Below, in pieces: positions 16,310-24,606 of a stretch of 51,231 nucleotides of DNA. This DNA is from Ardenticatena sp. GTDB taxonomy: Bacteria; Chloroflexota; Anaerolineae; Ardenticatenales; Ardenticatenaceae. Where the stretch lies: the NCBI GenBank assembly GCA_015487975.1, contig WFOS01000017.1:1-51231 (forward strand). Direction: 5' to 3'. A program made the position numbers and the translations under genes. Below the pieces are notes generated by a model. That model did not search any database and was not told where the DNA came from. It was given only the letters and a program-made list of their open reading frames with translations. Numbering within the stretch: position 1 is the first letter of the stretch; each line of letters begins with the position of its first letter.

Positions 16310-17320
16310 ATGTCTTCGATGCAAAGAAAAAGAGATGCCATTGCGCGTATCCGCTCTTCTTGGTTACACCCAGTTTTATGGGGGCTTTTCACAGGCGTAT
16401 TGGGATGGGCCACTGTCCAGGGGATTCCATGGAGCGCCGTCTGGAACGCTGCCCAACAGGCGAACTGGTTTTGGCTTGCCGTGGCCGTGTCGAGTGTGCT
16501 GGTGAATAATGGTGCGAAGGTGTGGCGCTGGCGAGCACTGTTGGGCGAAGAAGGTGAGCGTTTAGGATGGGGCACATTGGCAACGGGGCATCTTGTCGGG
16601 CAGCTCATCAACACATTTGTGCCTGGCCGAGCCGGTGAAATTGGCCGCCTCTATCTCGTAGGTCCAACAGCGCGTGGACGTTCGTTTGTGTTGGGAACGA
16701 TCGTGCTTGAAAAAGTGCTCGACCTCGTAGCATTGGGGGTGGTGTTTGGGGTATCGGTGCTTCTTTTACCCTTCCCGCGCTGGTTGGAACAGCCTTCTGT
16801 ACAGGCAATTTTGGTGGCAGTGGGGGTAGGTGGTGGGCTAGTGGCTGCCATCATGGGACAGCAGAAGCTGGCACAACTGTTGCAGATGGCTGGTGAACGA
16901 TTGCCAGAACGGTGGTGGCGGTGGGGGCAGCCGCGCCTCTTCGCCATGCTCGAAAGCCTGCAAATCCTGCGAGAAAGTCGCCATGCCTCGCAGGTTGTTG
17001 TGACCACTATGGTGGTATGGTGGACGATGGTGTTGAACAACTATGCGGTGTTGCGTGCCTTGCGACTTCCTTTTGGCTTTGATGCGGCGCTTATCACGAT
17101 GTTGGTGTTGCTCGTGGGAACATCGTTGATTCCTGTTCCTGGGCGTATTGGCGTTTTCGAGTATCTCGCCATGGTGGGGTTGGGGATTTTTGGAACCGAT
17201 GCGGTACAGGGGGTGACATTTGGCGTCTTGCTTCATGCGGTTGTCATTGGGGTCCCCACCGTATTGGCGCTTTGTTTGCTCGTGTGGTACGTGGCCGAGC
17301 AGCATCGTGCCGGTGGGTGA
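16310..17320 (+). CDS. lysylphosphatidylglycerol synthase transmembrane-region-like protein
   Basis: 336-residue integral membrane protein of the LPG_synthase_TM (UPF0104/AglD-type) family with about eight helices. Characteristic segments are NNGAKVWRWRALLG, GHLVGQLINTFVPGRAGEIGRL (the family core), ILEKVLDLVAL-type helix and a late GRIGVFEYLAMVGLG. Members lacking the soluble MprF domain occur in polysaccharide clusters and are proposed flippases or glycolipid-related proteins; the activity of this one is unknown. The start at 16310 has no strong ribosome site, and the ATG at 16319 is an alternative. It is the last gene of the operon beginning at 13222. Confidence 0.8.
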   Translation: MSSMQRKRDAIARIRSSWLHPVLWGLFTGVLGWATVQGIPWSAVWNAAQQANWFWLAVAVSSVLVNNGAKVWRWRALLGEEGERLGWGTLATGHLVGQLINTFVPGRAGEIGRLYLVGPTARGRSFVLGTIVLEKVLDLVALGVVFGVSVLLLPFPRWLEQPSVQAILVAVGVGGGLVAAIMGQQKLAQLLQMAGERLPERWWRWGQPRLFAMLESLQILRESRHASQVVVTTMVVWWTMVLNNYAVLRALRLPFGFDAALITMLVLLVGTSLIPVPGRIGVFEYLAMVGLGIFGTDAVQGVTFGVLLHAVVIGVPTVLALCLLVWYVAEQHRAGG

Positions 17321-17332
17321 GCGGCATCGAAA

Positions 17333-17355
17333 CGTCCCTCCAATGTGGAGGGGCG
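17333..17355. terminator. hairpin between convergent genes
   Basis: CGTCCCTCC (17333-17341) pairs with GGAGGGGCG (17347-17355) around a 5-base loop with one G-T pair. It sits in the 49-base gap between two convergent genes. No T-run follows on either strand, so termination is plausible but weak. Confidence 0.4.
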
Positions 17356-17369
17356 CAAATGAGCAAAGT

Positions 17370-18341
17370 TTATGATGAAGTAACCTGGTGGCCGTTTTCA
17401 TGCAGGGTTGTTTTCCCTTCCAGAACGCCATTTTGCATTTCCCACAACCATTTTTCGGGCCCTTCCACATCGAGGTTGGATTCACGCCCGATGAGCAGCA
17501 TGCTGATCATGATCAAGACGGCACCGACCCATTGCCACGGTGTCATGCGTTCTCCAAGAAGCAAGTAGGCCAGGAGCAGTGCAATCACCAGCTCGGCCAC
17601 ACTGAGAATGCTGGTTTGAATACCACCCAGGCGGCTCAACCCGGCGAAAACGAGCAAGCGGGCCAGCGCCATGGGAATCAGCCCCAACCCGATGATGGCG
17701 AGCCACCCTTCCAGCGAGATGGGTTCCAGTGGTTGGCCGATGGCGATCCGCGCAATGCTGACCACGACAGCCATGGTGGTGATGACATAAAGCGTCACAC
17801 TGCGCGAATCAGCATCGGCAAGGGTCCATTGTCCAAGGACAAGGTGCCAGCCATACATCGCACCGGCGGCAATGAGCAACATGGCCCCCAGGAAATCAAA
17901 GTGGGCCCCAGGCGAAAACGTCAGGAAGAAGACACCTGCCAGTGCAATGCCGAGTCGAACGAGCGCAAGCCGCGAGATAGGGTGCCCTGCGGCGCTGAGG
18001 AAAATGAAGACCCAGACGGGGTAGAGCGCATAAAACAGTTGTGCCAGCGACGCATCGATACGAGCAAGCCCCGGATAGTACATGAGCGAGCCCACGCCAT
18101 TTGCAATGCCCATGCCGATGCAGCCTAGCAAATGCTGCCATTTGATCCGAATAGCGTCGCGCCAGAAGAGCAGATAAAAGAACCAGAGTGTGCTTGCGGC
18201 GACAACCGTGCGAAGCGCTACAAGTGTGTATGGTGTCACTGCAGCACGATATGCGAGCTTCCCAATAATGGGCGCCGTTGCAGCGGCAAATGTCGAGAGC
18301 AAAGTGAGTGTGATGCCAATCGTATAGTCTCGATTGTTCAT
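17370..18341 (-). CDS. EamA/DMT-family transporter
   Basis: 323-residue membrane protein of the drug/metabolite transporter superfamily with two EamA repeats, about ten helices in all. The first repeat starts GITLTLLSTFAAATAPIIGKL with ALRTVVAAS, the second has WTLADADSRSVTLYVITTM and the terminal LLGERMTPWQWVGAVLIMISM typical of the family. The start at 18341 (MNNRDYTIG) is chosen for its AGGAG site; an upstream ATG at 18413 lacks one. The soluble tail ends in an unusual EKWLWEMQNGVLEGKTTL segment. The substrate is unknown. Its position inside the glycan region suggests export of a metabolite or lipid precursor, but this is only contextual. Confidence 0.85.
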   Translation of the reverse strand: MNNRDYTIGITLTLLSTFAAATAPIIGKLAYRAAVTPYTLVALRTVVAASTLWFFYLLFWRDAIRIKWQHLLGCIGMGIANGVGSLMYYPGLARIDASLAQLFYALYPVWVFIFLSAAGHPISRLALVRLGIALAGVFFLTFSPGAHFDFLGAMLLIAAGAMYGWHLVLGQWTLADADSRSVTLYVITTMAVVVSIARIAIGQPLEPISLEGWLAIIGLGLIPMALARLLVFAGLSRLGGIQTSILSVAELVIALLLAYLLLGERMTPWQWVGAVLIMISMLLIGRESNLDVEGPEKWLWEMQNGVLEGKTTLHENGHQVTSS

Positions 18342-18520
18342 TCGGCGGGCTCCTAGTCGCAACCGTGACGTTTTTGCATTGACAGGAGCCACCCTACTTT
18401 CTTTACGTTTCATTTGCTTGAAGCCGGGTTATGCTTTCATTGGCAATTTTTTCATGCTGATTTGAATTGGGTATGCAAAGTTTGGCATAGTTTCGTTGGC
18501 AAAGCAAAATGCGCGTTCGA

Positions 18521-18550
18521 TTTGGTTTCTCTCTTTCCACCACATATAAT
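18521..18550 (+). promoter_or_regulatory. promoter with perfect TATAAT for the Wzt-like gene
   Basis: TATAAT at 18545-18550 is a perfect -10 element; TTTGGT at 18521-18526 is the best -35, 18 bases away. It lies 29 bases before the ATG at 18580, which has an AAAGAGGTG ribosome site. The same TTTGG-type -35 recurs upstream of 24607. Confidence 0.55.
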
Positions 18551-18579
18551 CGCATGCTTGGTCGAAAAGAGGTGCACAC

Positions 18580-19977
18580 ATGGATGCCATACGCTTTGAG
18601 CACGTGTCGAAAAAATTCATTCTTCGTCATGAAGATACACGCTCATGGCAACAACGTTTTGTTGATTTTCTTTCGCGGCGCTCCCAAGGGCATGGGCATG
18701 ATGAATTTTGGGTTTTGCGCGATGTTTCGTTTTCCGTCCCGTTTGGGCGTACGGTAGGAATCATTGGTCCCAATGGCAGTGGCAAAAGCACCGCTTTGAA
18801 AATGGTGGCGGGTATTTTGCAGCCCACAGAGGGAGTTATAGAAGTCAACGGGCGTGTTGCGGCCTTGTTGGAGTTGGGAGCGGGGTTTCATCCGGAATTG
18901 ACGGGGCGCGAAAACATTTACCTGAATGGGTCACTGCTTGGGTTTTCCAGAGACTACATCGATGAACGGTTTGCGTCTATTGTGGAGTTTGCCGAACTTG
19001 GACGCTTCATTGATACCCCTATCAAAAACTATTCTAGCGGGATGAAGGCGCGGCTCGGGTTTGCGATTGCAGCGCACGTTGATGCCGATATTCTGGTTAT
19101 CGATGAAGTGCTTGCGGTGGGTGATGAGCGTTTTCAACGCCGATGTCTGGATTTGTTGCGTATCCGCCAGACACAGGGCAAAACGATTCTCATGGTCTCG
19201 CATAACCTGGGGCAGATGGTAGAATTTTGTAGCCATGCGATTTGGCTTCAGGAAGGCGAAGTGCGTGCCTTGGGAAGCATAGAAGATGTGGTGCGTGCCT
19301 ATGTCGATACCGTCAATGAGCGTGAAGCTCAAGAGCTGCTCAAACGGAATGAGGCGATCAAGCGTATGCTTTCGAAGGATGCAGAAAAAGAGCCGCAGAA
19401 GAAAGGTGAAAAAAGGCAACCAACAATACAGGTCGAAGAGCCACTCAGTAAATGGGCACGCCGTTACCCGGTCGAAGTTCCCGATCATCCGCCGCCACGC
19501 CGTTGGGGAAATGGTCCCATCAAGATTACCAATGTGGAAATTCGCAATGCTGAAGGCGAAACGACATGGTCGGTTGAATCACTTGCTCCTGTGGAGTTTG
19601 TGATCGAATACGAAGCGATCGAACCCGTTGAAGAACCGATTTTCAGCGTGCTGATCCATAAGCTCGATGGACACTATCTTTGGGCATCGAACACATATGA
19701 TAACCCAGTAGACCCTATTTTGGCGCCAGGTTCTGGGCGCGTACGCGTAAAAGTTCCCGTCCTGGCACTCCCAATGGGACGTTACTACTTGTCGGCTGCC
19801 TGCTATCCCGAATCGCAATATCCGCGCTGGCAACGCCCCAGTGATTTTCACCAATGGTTGTATACGTTCCAAGTCGTTTCGGATCTCCCCGCGCATGGTG
19901 ATGTTGCCATGCCGGTTGAATGGCGGCATGAGGCCCCGCATATGACGGCGGCGTATTCACAGGCGTCGTCTGAATAA
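18580..19977 (+). CDS. Wzt-type polysaccharide ABC transporter ATPase with C-terminal carbohydrate-recognition domain
   Basis: 465 residues. ATPase half: Walker A GPNGSGKST at 63-71, signature YSSGMKARL near 150, Walker B DILVIDEVLAVGD near 170, and the family-specific LLELGAGFHPELTGREN. Residues about 240-290 form a charged linker. The C-terminal part (about 305-450) resembles the Wzt substrate-recognition beta-sandwich, with ITNVEIRNAEGE, FVIEYEAIE and GRYYLSAACYPE. Such proteins power export of O-antigen or teichoic acid chains through a Wzm-type permease. No permease gene is next to it or anywhere in the window, which is unusual. It has its own promoter and converges with a sulfotransferase gene, overlapping it by 21 bases. 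Confidence 0.9.
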   Translation: MDAIRFEHVSKKFILRHEDTRSWQQRFVDFLSRRSQGHGHDEFWVLRDVSFSVPFGRTVGIIGPNGSGKSTALKMVAGILQPTEGVIEVNGRVAALLELGAGFHPELTGRENIYLNGSLLGFSRDYIDERFASIVEFAELGRFIDTPIKNYSSGMKARLGFAIAAHVDADILVIDEVLAVGDERFQRRCLDLLRIRQTQGKTILMVSHNLGQMVEFCSHAIWLQEGEVRALGSIEDVVRAYVDTVNEREAQELLKRNEAIKRMLSKDAEKEPQKKGEKRQPTIQVEEPLSKWARRYPVEVPDHPPPRRWGNGPIKITNVEIRNAEGETTWSVESLAPVEFVIEYEAIEPVEEPIFSVLIHKLDGHYLWASNTYDNPVDPILAPGSGRVRVKVPVLALPMGRYYLSAACYPESQYPRWQRPSDFHQWLYTFQVVSDLPAHGDVAMPVEWRHEAPHMTAAYSQASSE

Positions 19978-20886
19978 ATCAAATGTTTCCGGGGTTGGTT
20001 GTTCCGTATACATCGTCAATCCCATTGCGTGTGTTGTTTCCAAGATGTCGGCCACTGCTTCGGCCGGCATTTCATTTTTCCAGCGCTCTACACGTGCCAC
20101 CCGCTGTTCATAAGGGCGAATACGTTGACGGAGAAGTGCCCATGTCTGCGCGTCGATCTCCCATTCCAAAAATTCGAACACGCGTTGGAGTTCGGCCTCT
20201 GTCTCCAGGACCAGGTGTTCGTAGCTAACGACCAGCATAGGTGTGCGACGTGCATGGCGTGCATAATGAAGCGGCACCATGTTCTCGAGTGCCCAAAAGA
20301 GGGCACGTTGTTGCCATTCGGTTTGACGATGCTGGTGAATGATGGGCATGAATGGGCGCAAATGGTCGGCAATGAGGCGCGTATCTGTGAGAAAGTCATC
20401 CACAGGCATCTCCCAGCCTTGTCGATATTGGCTCCAAATCGTCGCACAAGGATGACGCATAATCAAGATGACTTTGGCCAGGTGTTGGCTCGCAATCCAG
20501 CTTGCCAGAAGATTGGAACGAATCGCCTTGACGACCACATGTTGGGCATGCTGCAATTGTTGCCAACGTTCCCAACGGGAGGCCTTTTCGGTAATTTTGG
20601 GCGCCTCATAGGTATAGACAATCCAATCATTCAAGAAGAAACCGGTATAAATGGCATGAATGAAGAGCCGCCAGGTTATTGATTTTGCTGTGGGTGGTAG
20701 GTATGGACGTGAATATGTGTATCGTACAGGTGGACGCAATGGTGGCAGGTGTACGAAGTCGGGATTGAGGGGTTCGAACAATTTCATTGTTCTAGGGATG
20801 AGCCCCAGTAGATTGTAAAACCAGGTTGTTCCACTACGGCCACTTCCGGCGAGCCAAATACGCTGTCGTGGCATCTCTTGCTCCAT
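19957..20886 (-). CDS. sulfotransferase family protein
   Basis: 309 residues. The 5'-phosphosulfate loop GSGRSGTTWFYNLLG lies near the N-terminus, matching PAPS-dependent sulfotransferases (Sulfotransfer_1/3 families). ILIMRHPCATIWSQYR fits the 3'-phosphate-binding segment with its conserved Arg and Ser region, and LVVSYEHLVLETE marks the later core. It would transfer sulfate from PAPS to a hydroxyl, most likely on a glycan or glycolipid in this setting. Its ATG overlaps the stop of the preceding paralogue by one base (TGATG). The 3' end overlaps the convergent Wzt gene by 21 bases. No PAPS-synthesis genes (cysC/cysN) are seen in the window. Confidence 0.85.
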   Translation of the reverse strand: MEQEMPRQRIWLAGSGRSGTTWFYNLLGLIPRTMKLFEPLNPDFVHLPPLRPPVRYTYSRPYLPPTAKSITWRLFIHAIYTGFFLNDWIVYTYEAPKITEKASRWERWQQLQHAQHVVVKAIRSNLLASWIASQHLAKVILIMRHPCATIWSQYRQGWEMPVDDFLTDTRLIADHLRPFMPIIHQHRQTEWQQRALFWALENMVPLHYARHARRTPMLVVSYEHLVLETEAELQRVFEFLEWEIDAQTWALLRQRIRPYEQRVARVERWKNEMPAEAVADILETTHAMGLTMYTEQPTPETFDLFRRRL

Positions 20887-21776
20887 CAGGTGCTTATATG
20901 TGGAAGGTCATTCTCGTCATAGAAGGAAATACCAAAAGTATGGACTATCTCCAGAATAAGATGCATGAGGTCAGGAGGCATCGTTTCACGCCAACGGTTG
21001 AAAGTCTTTTGTACAGATGGTTTGATCAAGTTCGCACGTCCCCTCGCCCAGCGCGTTTCATCCCATTGATATCCAAGATGGTTGAACAATGAGAGCAATG
21101 TCTCGTCGGGATACAGAACGAGATGTTCGTAGAACACGATGGGGATATCGAACTGGCGGGCAAGACGGCTTGCGACAAAATTTTCGATCGCCCAAAAAGC
21201 GGCGCGATGTGCCCATTCATCGTGGATGTTTCGAATATATTCGACATATGGTTCAAGGTAGTCTGCGACGAGGAACCGGTCTTCGAGAAACTGGTGGGCG
21301 TTCATGTACCAGCCATGCCGTGCTTGACTGGCAAGAACAGCACATGGATGACGCATCAGAAAAACCACTGGTAGGTGAAGATGCTGTTTGAGCCATCCGA
21401 TAAGAAGTGTTGCGCGAATGGACTTTACCACACGGACCTGAGGAAAGGTGAACCAATGGCGTAGACGATGCCCTATCCACACCCAGCGGGATGCCTCATA
21501 TCCTACGTCAAGCCAGGGGGAATGCAGGACTCCTGTATTGATGGCATCGATGAAAGCAGCCCACGTTGGCGCCGATTGGTTGGCGCGGATGTAGGGGCGC
21601 TTGTTTGTATGCTCGATCGGTGGCTGTAAATGTGGTACTGTTACATGGTCTGGATGCAATGGCTCGAAACACATCGCGCCTTTGGTCAAATACACAAGTA
21701 TGCGTTGAAACCAGGTTGTACCACTACGGCCACTGCCGACAAGCCAGAGACTGTCTGTTGTCGTGTGGGGTGACAT
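20886..21776 (-). CDS. sulfotransferase family protein, tandem paralogue
   Basis: 296 residues from ATG 21776; a GTG at 21788 would add four residues, and neither start has a clear ribosome site. The motif order matches its neighbour: GSGRSGTTWFQRIL, FEPLHPDHVTVPHLQPP, FLMRHPCAVLASQARHG and IVFYEHLVLYPDE. The two proteins share these blocks but differ elsewhere, so they are an old duplication, presumably with different acceptors. Both follow tilS on the same strand, with a 137-base gap before this gene in which I see no clear promoter. Function: PAPS-dependent O-sulfation, acceptor unknown, glycan inferred from context. Confidence 0.85.
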   Translation of the reverse strand: MSPHTTTDSLWLVGSGRSGTTWFQRILVYLTKGAMCFEPLHPDHVTVPHLQPPIEHTNKRPYIRANQSAPTWAAFIDAINTGVLHSPWLDVGYEASRWVWIGHRLRHWFTFPQVRVVKSIRATLLIGWLKQHLHLPVVFLMRHPCAVLASQARHGWYMNAHQFLEDRFLVADYLEPYVEYIRNIHDEWAHRAAFWAIENFVASRLARQFDIPIVFYEHLVLYPDETLLSLFNHLGYQWDETRWARGRANLIKPSVQKTFNRWRETMPPDLMHLILEIVHTFGISFYDENDLPHIST

Positions 21777-21913
21777 GGGCTCGCACACCTGATATCAGGG
21801 ATGGCAGTCGGCTATCATATTGAAAGCAAATATTTCGTCAATCCAAAAACGAGCCGAAACGAAGAAGCGAAATGTCGTCGAAGGAGGCTCAAAGCCAGTG
21901 AAGGGGACACATG

Positions 21914-23380
21914 TCAGGCTTCGAGGATTTTTTGGAGCACGAGGTGCAAAACGTCGGTGGTCGTATTGCGGATGGCAGCTTTTTCGCTGATACGTACACC
22001 GACGACCCAAAGAATGTCGTTGTCAGCGTCAACCAGCAGTGGCAGTGCATCACGAACCGGTGCGGGGACTTTCTGTGTAATCAAGAAGTCGGCGAGATTG
22101 ACCTCGCCAGGCATGCCCAATGGATGGAAGCGGTCACCTGGCTGGCGTACACGAAGTCGCAGTGGCAAACGGATACGTGCTGCATCCAGAAACGCTTGCC
22201 AGCGATCTTCGTTTTCAAAGGGAGATGTCTCCAGCGCCTCGCGGGGAACGAGACGCAGGCGTAGCTTCCATTCACCCAGAGAAAAGGTCGTGTCGGGCAT
22301 GAGTGGAGGAGACATGGGGAGATCGAGTTGCGGCCAACCATGTACGCTGGGATGGTGTTCGATGCAGATGTGGTCGTAGTCGCAACGGAGCGCCAGATGA
22401 CCAGGCAATGTCGCCTGAGCCCCTGTTTCGCCGTGTGTGGCAATGGCCAATGCGTTGGTGATATGCTCCCACGTGACGTCACGCAGGAGTGGGCGCAGCG
22501 TGAAGCAGGCACGGCGCACAAGCAGACGTTGCAGGGCGGGATGAAGCGCCAAAAACGCTTCTCGCGGGAAGGTAATGGCATGCGGAGCGCACGCTGCCAG
22601 GCGCGCCCATGCGGCATTCGCTTCTTGTTGGATGAAATCCCAATCAACGCCAAGGGTCTCGGCACTGCGTGCCAGTAAAACGCGCACATTGGGCTGGTAT
22701 TCGCGCTCCAAGAATGGCAAGAGCTCGTGGCGTAGGCGATTGCGGAAGAGGGTTGTATCGAAGTTGGTTTCATCGAGAACGGGGTGGAGCCCCTTGCGTT
22801 CTAGATAGGCTTCGATGTCGCGACGCGGTGTAAACAGGAGTGGCCGCACGACATCCATTGTGGCATGTACTGGCGACGATGGTTCCCGTGGTGGAATGGC
22901 AAGCGGGCGACGTGCTCGCATGCCTTTCAAGCCGCTCAACCCTGCGCCGCGCAAAAAGTGCATCAACACGGTTTCGGCCTGGTCGTCAGCAGTGTGTCCG
23001 GTGGCAATGGCAGTGGCTTGCGTGGCATGGGCCACCTGCGCCAGAAACCGATATCGTACTTCGCGAGCGGCTTCTTCCAGGCTGAGGTGGTGTGTTTTTG
23101 CATAGGCGCGCACATCTTGGCGTTCGCGCACGCAGAAAAGCCCCAGGTTGGTGGCAACGCGGCCCACAAAGGTAGCGTCTTCGCGCGATGTTGGGCGCAG
23201 CGCATGGTCAAGGTGGGCGACCACAAGCGAGAGATGCCACACATCGCGTAACGCGTGCAGAATGTGGAGCAGTGCCAAGCTGTCAGGACCACCACTGACA
23301 GCAACCACCACCCGCTCACCCTCGCGAAAGAGGTTCAACCGATGCGCGATCTGGCGTACGTGCTGTTCGAGCGCATCCAT
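21914..23380 (-). CDS. tilS: tRNA(Ile)-lysidine synthase
   Basis: 488-residue cytosolic enzyme that converts C34 of the CAU-anticodon tRNA-Ile to lysidine using ATP and lysine, so it reads AUA instead of AUG. The PP-loop SGGPDS lies at residues 29-34, followed by HLDHALRPTSREDA and TGHTADDQAETVLMHFLRG, all standard TilS motifs. The RNRLRHELLPFLEREYQPNV segment is also typical. The C-terminal substrate-binding region includes LRVRQPGDRFHPLGM and LADFLITQKVPAPVRDALPLL. An AAGGAG site precedes the ATG. It starts 19 bases after the stop of the homoserine dehydrogenase gene, so the two are probably one transcription unit. Confidence 0.95.
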   Translation of the reverse strand: MDALEQHVRQIAHRLNLFREGERVVVAVSGGPDSLALLHILHALRDVWHLSLVVAHLDHALRPTSREDATFVGRVATNLGLFCVRERQDVRAYAKTHHLSLEEAAREVRYRFLAQVAHATQATAIATGHTADDQAETVLMHFLRGAGLSGLKGMRARRPLAIPPREPSSPVHATMDVVRPLLFTPRRDIEAYLERKGLHPVLDETNFDTTLFRNRLRHELLPFLEREYQPNVRVLLARSAETLGVDWDFIQQEANAAWARLAACAPHAITFPREAFLALHPALQRLLVRRACFTLRPLLRDVTWEHITNALAIATHGETGAQATLPGHLALRCDYDHICIEHHPSVHGWPQLDLPMSPPLMPDTTFSLGEWKLRLRLVPREALETSPFENEDRWQAFLDAARIRLPLRLRVRQPGDRFHPLGMPGEVNLADFLITQKVPAPVRDALPLLVDADNDILWVVGVRISEKAAIRNTTTDVLHLVLQKILEA

Positions 23381-23399
23381 GCGGTCTCACTCCTTCTTC

Positions 23400-24437
23400 T
23401 TAGCCACGAGGTTGTGCCAGCAAGACGAGGTCGCGGAGCATGGCGGCGGCAGTAGGCGTCGGGTCTTCTTCTTCGATGGCAAGGAACATGCGCCCGTTGA
23501 TGTCGGTTTCGAAGACAACCCCCATTTGATGGCCTTCGAGCATCGCAAGCGGATGCGTGTGGGGAATGGCGCGGGGGGCGACGCGCAGGTGATAGCGCCC
23601 GTCCGCTTGCCGCTCGGCGCTCGCAATCAACCGAATGGTCTGCCCCTCGGCTTCTGTGGCAAGGAGTTGGTCGTGTGTGAGGTGGGTAATGCCCGTCACC
23701 TCGACATCTTCGCGCGTGGCGTGCGTGTGAAGAATGGCATTGGCCATGATGATGAGCTTGTTGGCGGCATCCCAACCGCTCACATCCAGCGTCGGGTCGG
23801 CCTCGGCGATACCGTCCTGCTGGGCTTCACGCAACGCTGCTTCGAACGAGCGCCCCTTGCGCATTTCGCTGAGAATGTAATTCGTGGTACTGTTGACAAT
23901 GCCTTCGATGCGGGTAATCGTCGCGTGGGCAAGGTCATAACGCCCCACGTTGATGACGGGAAGTCCCCCACAGACCGTTGCTGAAAAAGCCAGCTGTGTC
24001 CCATGTTGGTGGGCAATCTGCACCAGATCGCGGTACGCAAGCACCAAAGGCCCCTTATTGGCAGAAACCACATCCCAACCATGTTCCAGCGCGACTCGCA
24101 TAGCCGTGAGCCCCGGTTCACCCGTCTCTAAGTTGACTGGCGTGGCTTCCAACAGGATCGCAGGTGTACGCATATTGGCCATAATGCCCTGAATCGTCAT
24201 GCCACGGTGTCCGTGAGGCGTGGCGGCAACTGAGTGACCACGTTGCTTGGCATCGAGAAGGGCGGCAATGTTCAACCCTTTGGGATTGAAAGCTGCTCCC
24301 TGACGATCCACAGCAGCAAGAACACGTATGCTCAGGTGGTGGCGTTCGCGTAGCAAATCGGCTTGGGTCTGGAAAAGGCGTAAGAGATGGCGGCCTACGT
24401 TGCCGACACCGTGTAACACGACATCGATGGTTTGCAT
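23400..24437 (-). CDS. hom: homoserine dehydrogenase
   Basis: 345-residue NAD(P)-dependent enzyme reducing aspartate semialdehyde to homoserine, the branch to threonine, methionine and isoleucine. The nucleotide-binding motif GVGNVGRHLLRL is at the N-terminus. VSANKGPLVLAYRDL, FSATVCGGLPVI and the signature IEGIVNSTTNYILSEM follow, then EADPTLDVSGWDAANKLIIM with the catalytic Lys. The end stops after LRDLVLLAQ, so there is no C-terminal ACT regulatory domain and threonine feedback through ACT is not expected. No other threonine gene is adjacent. A GAGGG site precedes the ATG, and a TACAAT promoter lies about 40 bases upstream. Confidence 0.93.
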   Translation of the reverse strand: MQTIDVVLHGVGNVGRHLLRLFQTQADLLRERHHLSIRVLAAVDRQGAAFNPKGLNIAALLDAKQRGHSVAATPHGHRGMTIQGIMANMRTPAILLEATPVNLETGEPGLTAMRVALEHGWDVVSANKGPLVLAYRDLVQIAHQHGTQLAFSATVCGGLPVINVGRYDLAHATITRIEGIVNSTTNYILSEMRKGRSFEAALREAQQDGIAEADPTLDVSGWDAANKLIIMANAILHTHATREDVEVTGITHLTHDQLLATEAEGQTIRLIASAERQADGRYHLRVAPRAIPHTHPLAMLEGHQMGVVFETDINGRMFLAIEEEDPTPTAAAMLRDLVLLAQPRG

Positions 24438-24476
24438 GGGGTTTTCCCTCGCACATTTGGTTGCTTTCCTATTCTG

Positions 24477-24505
24477 ATTGTACGACGGCTCTGATAAAAT
24501 GAAAA
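24477..24505 (-). promoter_or_regulatory. promoter for hom-tilS
   Basis: On the minus strand, TTTTCA (24500-24505) and TACAAT (24477-24482) are 17 bases apart, 40 bases before the hom ATG. It lies back to back with the plus-strand promoter at 24526. Confidence 0.4.
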
Positions 24506-24525
24506 CGAAGCGGAAAAGAAGACCG

Positions 24526-24554
24526 TTTGGCGTGTCCCCTCGATTTCATATAAT
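24526..24554 (+). promoter_or_regulatory. promoter for the second glycan operon
   Basis: TTTGGC (24526-24531) and a perfect TATAAT (24549-24554) with 17-base spacing, 53 bases before the ATG at 24607. The -35 resembles TTTGGT at 18521. Confidence 0.55.
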
Positions 24555-24606
24555 GAAACCCGCCCCACGCTTGTGGGGCATCTTTTTGCACGTATGGAGT
24601 CAGGCT

